Of a stretch of 9,761 nucleotides of DNA, positions 6,338-9,761 are shown one piece after another. The translations under genes and the position numbers were made by a program. The stretch's first letter is position 1. Each line of letters opens with the position of its first letter. The DNA is taken from positions 1-9,761 of the forward strand of contig JBGPND010000199.1 in assembly GCA_041487355.1 (NCBI GenBank), read 5' to 3'. Below the pieces are notes generated by a model. It was not told where the DNA came from and did no database searches. It saw nothing but the letters and a program-made list of their open reading frames with translations. The DNA comes from JAMXLO01 sp041487355 (GTDB lineage: Bacteria; Pseudomonadota; Alphaproteobacteria; Acetobacterales; Acetobacteraceae).

Positions 6338-8061
6338 TGAGTTCGGAGGTTCCGGGCGTGACCGACCAGCTCCTGCATTCGCTCTGCGACTCGGTGGACG
6401 GCGCAGAGCTGATGCGCCACATCGATGCGTTCGCCAAATGGATCAAGCTTTCCGGCTCGGAAGGTGAGGCGGACAGCCTGCGCTACATCCAGGCGCAGTT
6501 GGTCGCGTATGGCTTCAGCACCCGGACGCTGTCGCACGACGCCTATATCAGCCTGCCTGGCAAGTCGCTTGTGCAGGTGGATGGAAAGACTCTCACCAGC
6601 ATCACCCATTCGTTCTCGCGCGCTTCCGCGGCGGGCGGCGTGACCGGGGAACTGGTTCATGTCGGCGCGGGCAACGAGGCGGATTTCGCCGGACGCGACC
6701 TGCGCGGATGTATCGTGCTGGTCGATGGAATCGCCACGCCTGCCGTAGCGCGCCGCGCCTCCCGTGCGGGCGCCGCGGGACAATTGCACATCAGCCCACA
6801 CGAGCATCTGCACGAGATGTGCATCTCGCCCGTGTGGGGCAATCCGTCCGCCGAGACGTTTGCCGAAGTGCCCACGACCGTCGTGTGCAGCGTGTTGCTG
6901 TCCGATGGTGCCGCGTTGCATGACCGACTTTCGCGTGGCGAGCGGCCATCCGTGGTGTTGCAAGCCGAGGTCGATACCGGCTGGCGCAAGACACCGATCC
7001 TGGTCGCGGAGCTGGACGCGCCGCGGGCGGGCGACGAGGCGCCGTTCGTGCTGTTCTCCGGCCATCACGACACCTGGTACTACGGCGTGATGGACAACGG
7101 CAGCGCCAACGCCACCATGCTGGAAGTTGCGCGTCTCTGCGGTGCGCAGCGCGACACGTGGCGGCGCGGGCTGCGGCTGTGCTTCTGGTCCGGCCATTCG
7201 CACGGCCGCTATTCCGGTTCCACCTGGTACGTCGACGAACACTGGGACGAACTCGATCGTTGCTGTGTCGCGCATATCAACGTCGATTCCACCGGCGCCG
7301 ACGGAGCGGACATCCTGGGGAATGTCGGCTCAATGAGCGAGCTCCGCGCGCTGGCAGCCGAGGCGATCCAGGAACAGGCAGGACAGCAGCTTGCCGGCAA
7401 GCGCATGAGCCGCGGCGCGGATCAGTCGTTCAACGGTGTCGGGCTGCCGGCAATCTTCGGCGACCTCAGCGAGCCGGTGCCGACTCCGGTCGGCGCACAT
7501 TGCTGGTGGTGGCATACGCCGGACGATCTTGCCGACAAGATAAGCGAGAAAAACCTTGTGCGGGACACGCGAATTTACGTGCACGCGGTATGGCGCCTGC
7601 TGACCGACCCGGTCCTGCCGCTCGACTACGCCGCCTATGCGCGAGACCTGCTGGCGGAGTTGGACGCACTCCGCAAGGCGCTGGGCCAGCGGTTTCAGCT
7701 GGATAGCCTGGAGGCCAGCGCGACTTCATTGCGCAACAACGCAGCACGATTGGCATCGCTCGCCGCCGCGGCAGATGACTTGGATGCAGCGCGCATCAAC
7801 CGCGCGCTGATGAAAATGTCCCGCGCGTTGGTGCCCGTCGACTACACGTCCGGAGACCGGTTCGCGCACGATCCCGCGTTGGCACAGCCTGCATGGTTAA
7901 CATTGCAGCCGCTGCGCGAACTCGCCGCCACGACTCCCGGTTCCGACGCCGCCCAACTCCTGACAGTCAGTGCGATCCGAGCGCGTAATCGCGTCATGCA
8001 CGCGCTGCGACAGGCCATTGAGGCGGCCGACGCCGTCCTCGCCGAAGCCGGTTCGCGCTGA
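6337..8061 (+). CDS. M28-like peptidase homologue with inserted PA domain and altered metal site
   Basis: A 574-residue protein without a signal peptide. After an N-terminal segment (about 1-95) comes a protease-associated (PA) domain (about 96-215, with DLRGCIVLVDG at 121-131). The M28 metallopeptidase core follows (about 216-425) and then an α-helical C-terminal domain (about 426-574), a layout like glutamate carboxypeptidase II. Metal-site residues present are His243 and Asp245 (SGHHDT), Asp253 (MDNGS), Asp317 (NVDS) and His393 (WWHTPDD). The usual Glu-Glu pair (catalytic base plus zinc ligand, EExGLxGS) is Ser288-His289 in GHSHGRYSGS. Hydrolysis may therefore proceed differently or be lost; His287 or His289 could bind metal. 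Start: ATG 6337 overlaps the preceding stop, but GTG 6358 has GGAGG eight bases upstream and may be the true start. Coupling to a peptide-type receptor suggests it processes the imported ligand. The 3' end overlaps the convergent gene by 68 bases. Confidence 0.9.
   Translation: MSSEVPGVTDQLLHSLCDSVDGAELMRHIDAFAKWIKLSGSEGEADSLRYIQAQLVAYGFSTRTLSHDAYISLPGKSLVQVDGKTLTSITHSFSRASAAGGVTGELVHVGAGNEADFAGRDLRGCIVLVDGIATPAVARRASRAGAAGQLHISPHEHLHEMCISPVWGNPSAETFAEVPTTVVCSVLLSDGAALHDRLSRGERPSVVLQAEVDTGWRKTPILVAELDAPRAGDEAPFVLFSGHHDTWYYGVMDNGSANATMLEVARLCGAQRDTWRRGLRLCFWSGHSHGRYSGSTWYVDEHWDELDRCCVAHINVDSTGADGADILGNVGSMSELRALAAEAIQEQAGQQLAGKRMSRGADQSFNGVGLPAIFGDLSEPVPTPVGAHCWWWHTPDDLADKISEKNLVRDTRIYVHAVWRLLTDPVLPLDYAAYARDLLAELDALRKALGQRFQLDSLEASATSLRNNAARLASLAAAADDLDAARINRALMKMSRALVPVDYTSGDRFAHDPALAQPAWLTLQPLRELAATTPGSDAAQLLTVSAIRARNRVMHALRQAIEAADAVLAEAGSR
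6345..6349 (+). promoter_or_regulatory. Shine-Dalgarno GGAGG pointing to an alternative GTG 6358 start of the M28-like gene
   Basis: GGAGG lies downstream of the ATG at 6337 and eight bases before an in-frame GTG (codon 8). ATG 6337 itself has only a weak GAAG upstream. Either reinitiation at TAATG or initiation at GTG 6358 is possible; the shorter protein would be 567 residues. Confidence 0.5.
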
Positions 8062-9391
8062 CGCTCTGCGGCGCCGCCCGTTCACTGCGGGCGGCGACAA
8101 AGGCCAGCGTATCCACCCAGCGTCTGACCGCAGCCAGTCGCGGGCCAGCCACGATCAGCGGCGCGCAGCCATCTGCCTCCCACACACGTGAAGCAAAGTC
8201 GGGATACAAGGACACGGTTCCCTCGCCATTGGCGAAGGAGCTCTTGTCGCCGACATCGAGATACGATTCCACCGGAAGCTGCTCAGCCAGGAGCACCTCG
8301 TGCCCAGGGACCTGGATGTGGAAATATGTCACCTCATCCACCGGGATCTGCGCGATCGAGCTGCCGTTGATCAGATACTTCACCGGCGTCAGCCCATCGA
8401 GCAGGAACAGGGCATGATCCGGCGATAGCCAAAGATCGCGATGCGGACGTCCGGGACCGAGCGCGCCCGCCTTGACCTGCACCGGCCATACCTGATGCGG
8501 CCTCGGATGATGCCGGCAATCCACGTGGCGCCGGCCGATCCAGACAATCGGCTTGGCATCACCGCCGAGCACACACAGGCGATCGCCGGCGCGAAGCTGC
8601 TCCACCGGCTTCTCGCCATCCTCGGTGGCGATGCAGGTGCCTGCGACGAAGCAGGCGATCACCGAACTTGCGAAGTCGCTTGCGGCATGCGTGCCGCTGA
8701 ACACGAGCGTGGCGATCGGGCCGCCCTTGCTGTCGGTGAGTGTCAGCGTGTCGGTACCCGTGTCGAAGCTCTGGTTGGCGAAGGTCACGTTCGGCAGGAT
8801 GATCTCGTCACCCGCCTGAAAGCCGTTGATCACCGTCGCCGAGAAGCTGCCGGCCTGCTCGATCGTCAGGATGCCGGTGTTGTCGGCGAAGCTGACCGTC
8901 TGTCCGCTGACCGCGCCATCGACCTGCAGGTTCCCGGTGTTGTCGATCTCCAGGACGCCCGTTCCGGTGATGGCACCAGTCACCTCGTAGGTGCCCTTCT
9001 GGGCATAGATGGTGCCGGTGTTGTTGATGTTGGCGTCCGCCGTGCCGGAGCCACCGACCTTGCCCTTGTTGTTGATCGTCACCGGGTCGATCACACCGCC
9101 CAGCGAAGCAATCAGGTTCCCGCTGCCGATATTCACTGTGTTGCTGACGATCTCGGCATTGTTGCCCAGCACCAGCACGCTGCCGCTGCCATCGCCGAGG
9201 TCCAACGTGCCAGCGGTCAACACCGCACCGTCGGTGGCGATCATGCTGCCACCGGCTCCGGCGAACTGCGCGACGTCTCCCGCCCCCGGTGGAGACGCGG
9301 CAGGGCTCAGCCCGTTGGTGACATCGTTCCAGTTCAGTGGATTGGCGAAATCCGTATCCGCCGTACCGGTCCAGATCAGCGTTCGAGACAT
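7994..9391 (-). CDS. β-solenoid surface-type protein with C-terminal Hint_2 (hedgehog/intein-like) autoprocessing domain
   Basis: A 465-residue protein starting at ATG 9391 with AGGGAG six bases upstream. Residues 1-25 (LIWTGTADTDF, NPLNWND) match the opening of bacterial β-helix surface repeats. Residues about 55-240 are Gly/Asn/Thr-rich strands with recurring NTG turns (GTGVLEIDNTGNLQVDGAV at 142-160; FADNTGILTIEQ at 168-179; INGFQAGDEIILP at 188-200), typical of alphaproteobacterial adhesin-like modules. The Hint_2 domain spans about 245-390. Its putative nucleophile Cys247 begins CFVAGT, SPDHALF (323-329) carries His326 of the TxxH-like block, and HEVLLAEQLPVESYLD (364-379) closes it. Such domains cleave or rearrange the chain at the Cys; the precise reaction for this family is unsettled. 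No Sec signal peptide is seen, so export by type I or another route is inferred. The Arg-rich tail after about residue 435 looks unlike the family and overlaps the convergent gene. Confidence 0.9.
   Translation of the reverse strand: MSRTLIWTGTADTDFANPLNWNDVTNGLSPAASPPGAGDVAQFAGAGGSMIATDGAVLTAGTLDLGDGSGSVLVLGNNAEIVSNTVNIGSGNLIASLGGVIDPVTINNKGKVGGSGTADANINNTGTIYAQKGTYEVTGAITGTGVLEIDNTGNLQVDGAVSGQTVSFADNTGILTIEQAGSFSATVINGFQAGDEIILPNVTFANQSFDTGTDTLTLTDSKGGPIATLVFSGTHAASDFASSVIACFVAGTCIATEDGEKPVEQLRAGDRLCVLGGDAKPIVWIGRRHVDCRHHPRPHQVWPVQVKAGALGPGRPHRDLWLSPDHALFLLDGLTPVKYLINGSSIAQIPVDEVTYFHIQVPGHEVLLAEQLPVESYLDVGDKSSFANGEGTVSLYPDFASRVWEADGCAPLIVAGPRLAAVRRWVDTLAFVAARSERAAPQSVSANRLRRGRRRPPQWPVAARA
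8072..8096 (+). terminator. Hairpin after the M28-like gene, possible terminator
   Basis: Perfect 9-base arms CGCCGCCCG / CGGGCGGCG with a 7-base loop, beginning 10 bases after the TGA at 8059-8061. No T-run follows on either strand (next bases ACAAAGG), so intrinsic termination is not assured. It lies inside the reading frame of the convergent Hint gene, whose last ~30 codons extend through it. Confidence 0.4.
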
Positions 9392-9486
9392 GCGTGACTC
9401 CCTGTATCAGGCATTTCTAAAATGTTTCTAGAACGACATACTCGGCGCTGCCTGCAAGTAACAAAGCCAACAACATCGCATGACGC
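9392..9486 (-). promoter_or_regulatory. Upstream region of the Hint protein gene with AT-rich repeat
   Basis: 95 bases between the upstream partial gene and the Hint gene. It has an AT-rich pocket with TTTCTA repeated at 9414-9419 and 9425-9430 (11-base period, one helical turn), and the palindrome TTCTAGAA at 9426-9433. The AGGGAG ribosome site is at 9398-9403. This could hold a promoter or a regulator site for the Hint gene; no convincing -35/-10 pair was found. Confidence 0.35.
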
Positions 9487-9761
9487 TCATTCGCCCGTGC
9501 CGGCGAAGCCGAGCAGCGCATCCAGATGCAGGTCATGTGCGAGGGTCTCGCGCCTGATCCGGCCATTCTTCCGTTCGGCCAGTATCTGGGCGCGGCGGAC
9601 GAACAGTCTGGTCATGGCAATTGGCAGAACGCCACCGTTGGACTTGGCAAGACGCCGCCCAACCCAGGTCCAGACGGGTCCTAGGAAGCGCGTGAACAGC
9701 TCATCGTCCAGCGCGGCGATCGCCTCATAGCTGCCCGGGTCGCCCTGCCGGCCGCCGCGGC
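9487..9761 (-). CDS. Unrecognised protein, C-terminal 90 residues only
   Basis: An open frame enters from the right edge and ends at TGA 9489-9487. The visible piece starts GDPGSYEAIAALDDELF (6-22), continues with FLGPVWTWVGRRLAKSNGG (25-43) and an Arg-rich helical stretch LFVRRAQILAERKNGRIRRE (52-71), and ends LLGFAGTGE. Composition and codon use are those of a real GC-rich gene, and it lies in line with the Hint gene 95 bases downstream. I do not recognise the family and no catalytic motif is visible. Its start lies beyond the window. Confidence 0.6.
   Translation of the reverse strand, partial: RGGRQGDPGSYEAIAALDDELFTRFLGPVWTWVGRRLAKSNGGVLPIAMTRLFVRRAQILAERKNGRIRRETLAHDLHLDALLGFAGTGE

Noticed and set aside
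7177..7221. Possibility that the missing Glu-Glu pair in the M28-like protein is a frameshift artefact
   Set aside because: The flanking residues (LCFWSGHSHGRYSGSTWY) continue in the same frame, with the correct spacing to Gly-Ser and to the later Asp317 and His393, so the substitution appears genuine.
6322..7275. 317-codon minus-strand frame antisense to the M28-like gene
   Set aside because: It is antisense to a gene with clear domain motifs, its own translation is low-complexity Arg/Ala/Gly/His-rich, and it has no recognisable motif.
8441..9397. 318-codon plus-strand frame opposite the Hint gene
   Set aside because: It is opposite a strongly supported Hint_2/β-solenoid gene. The residues look like an antisense artefact (Ala/Arg/Asp/His-rich).

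Overview
The window is GC-rich DNA from what looks like an alphaproteobacterium, most likely Rhodospirillales/Acetobacteraceae. That placement is inferred from codon use, from the mix of CoA-linked catabolic genes, and from a β-solenoid/Hint_2 protein of a type common in Acetobacteraceae. No rRNA, tRNA, CRISPR array, insertion sequence or phage gene was seen. Genes are tightly packed and no gene-free stretch exceeds 170 bp.

Region 1 (1-4597, minus strand) is a four-gene array read right to left. It holds a cytoplasmic molybdopterin/4Fe-4S oxidoreductase (4597-2579), a crotonase-fold enzyme (2511-1711), an Ldh_2-family NAD(P)-dependent 2-hydroxy/2-keto acid oxidoreductase (1707-694, TTG start) and the N-terminal part of an NDP-forming acyl-CoA synthetase that runs off the left edge (697-1). 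Spacings are 67 bp, 3 bp and an ATGA overlap, so this is probably one operon. The gene set suggests activation of a carboxylic acid as its CoA thioester, followed by crotonase chemistry and redox steps. The substrate cannot be read from the sequence.

Region 2 (4598-4765) is the divergent promoter region and carries three short inverted repeats, the clearest being an 8-bp arm/7-bp spacer dyad at 4654-4676.

Region 3 (4766-8061, plus strand) is a two-gene operon joined by TAATG. A secreted family-5 (peptide/nickel/glutathione type) ABC solute-binding protein is followed by a cytoplasmic M28-like, PA-domain-containing peptidase homologue. In the second protein the catalytic/metal Glu-Glu pair is replaced by Ser-His. 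No ABC permease or ATPase lies in the window.

Region 4 (7994-9761, minus strand) holds a β-solenoid protein with a C-terminal Hint_2 autoprocessing domain. Its ORF overlaps the end of the peptidase gene by 68 bp and reads through a perfect hairpin. Upstream is the 3' end of an unrecognised gene.

The most interesting point is that three neighbouring enzymes (Ldh_2, crotonase, M28-like) all depart from their family's textbook active-site residues, around a shared divergent regulatory region. This may be a specialised uptake-and-degradation module for an unidentified substrate; that is inference.
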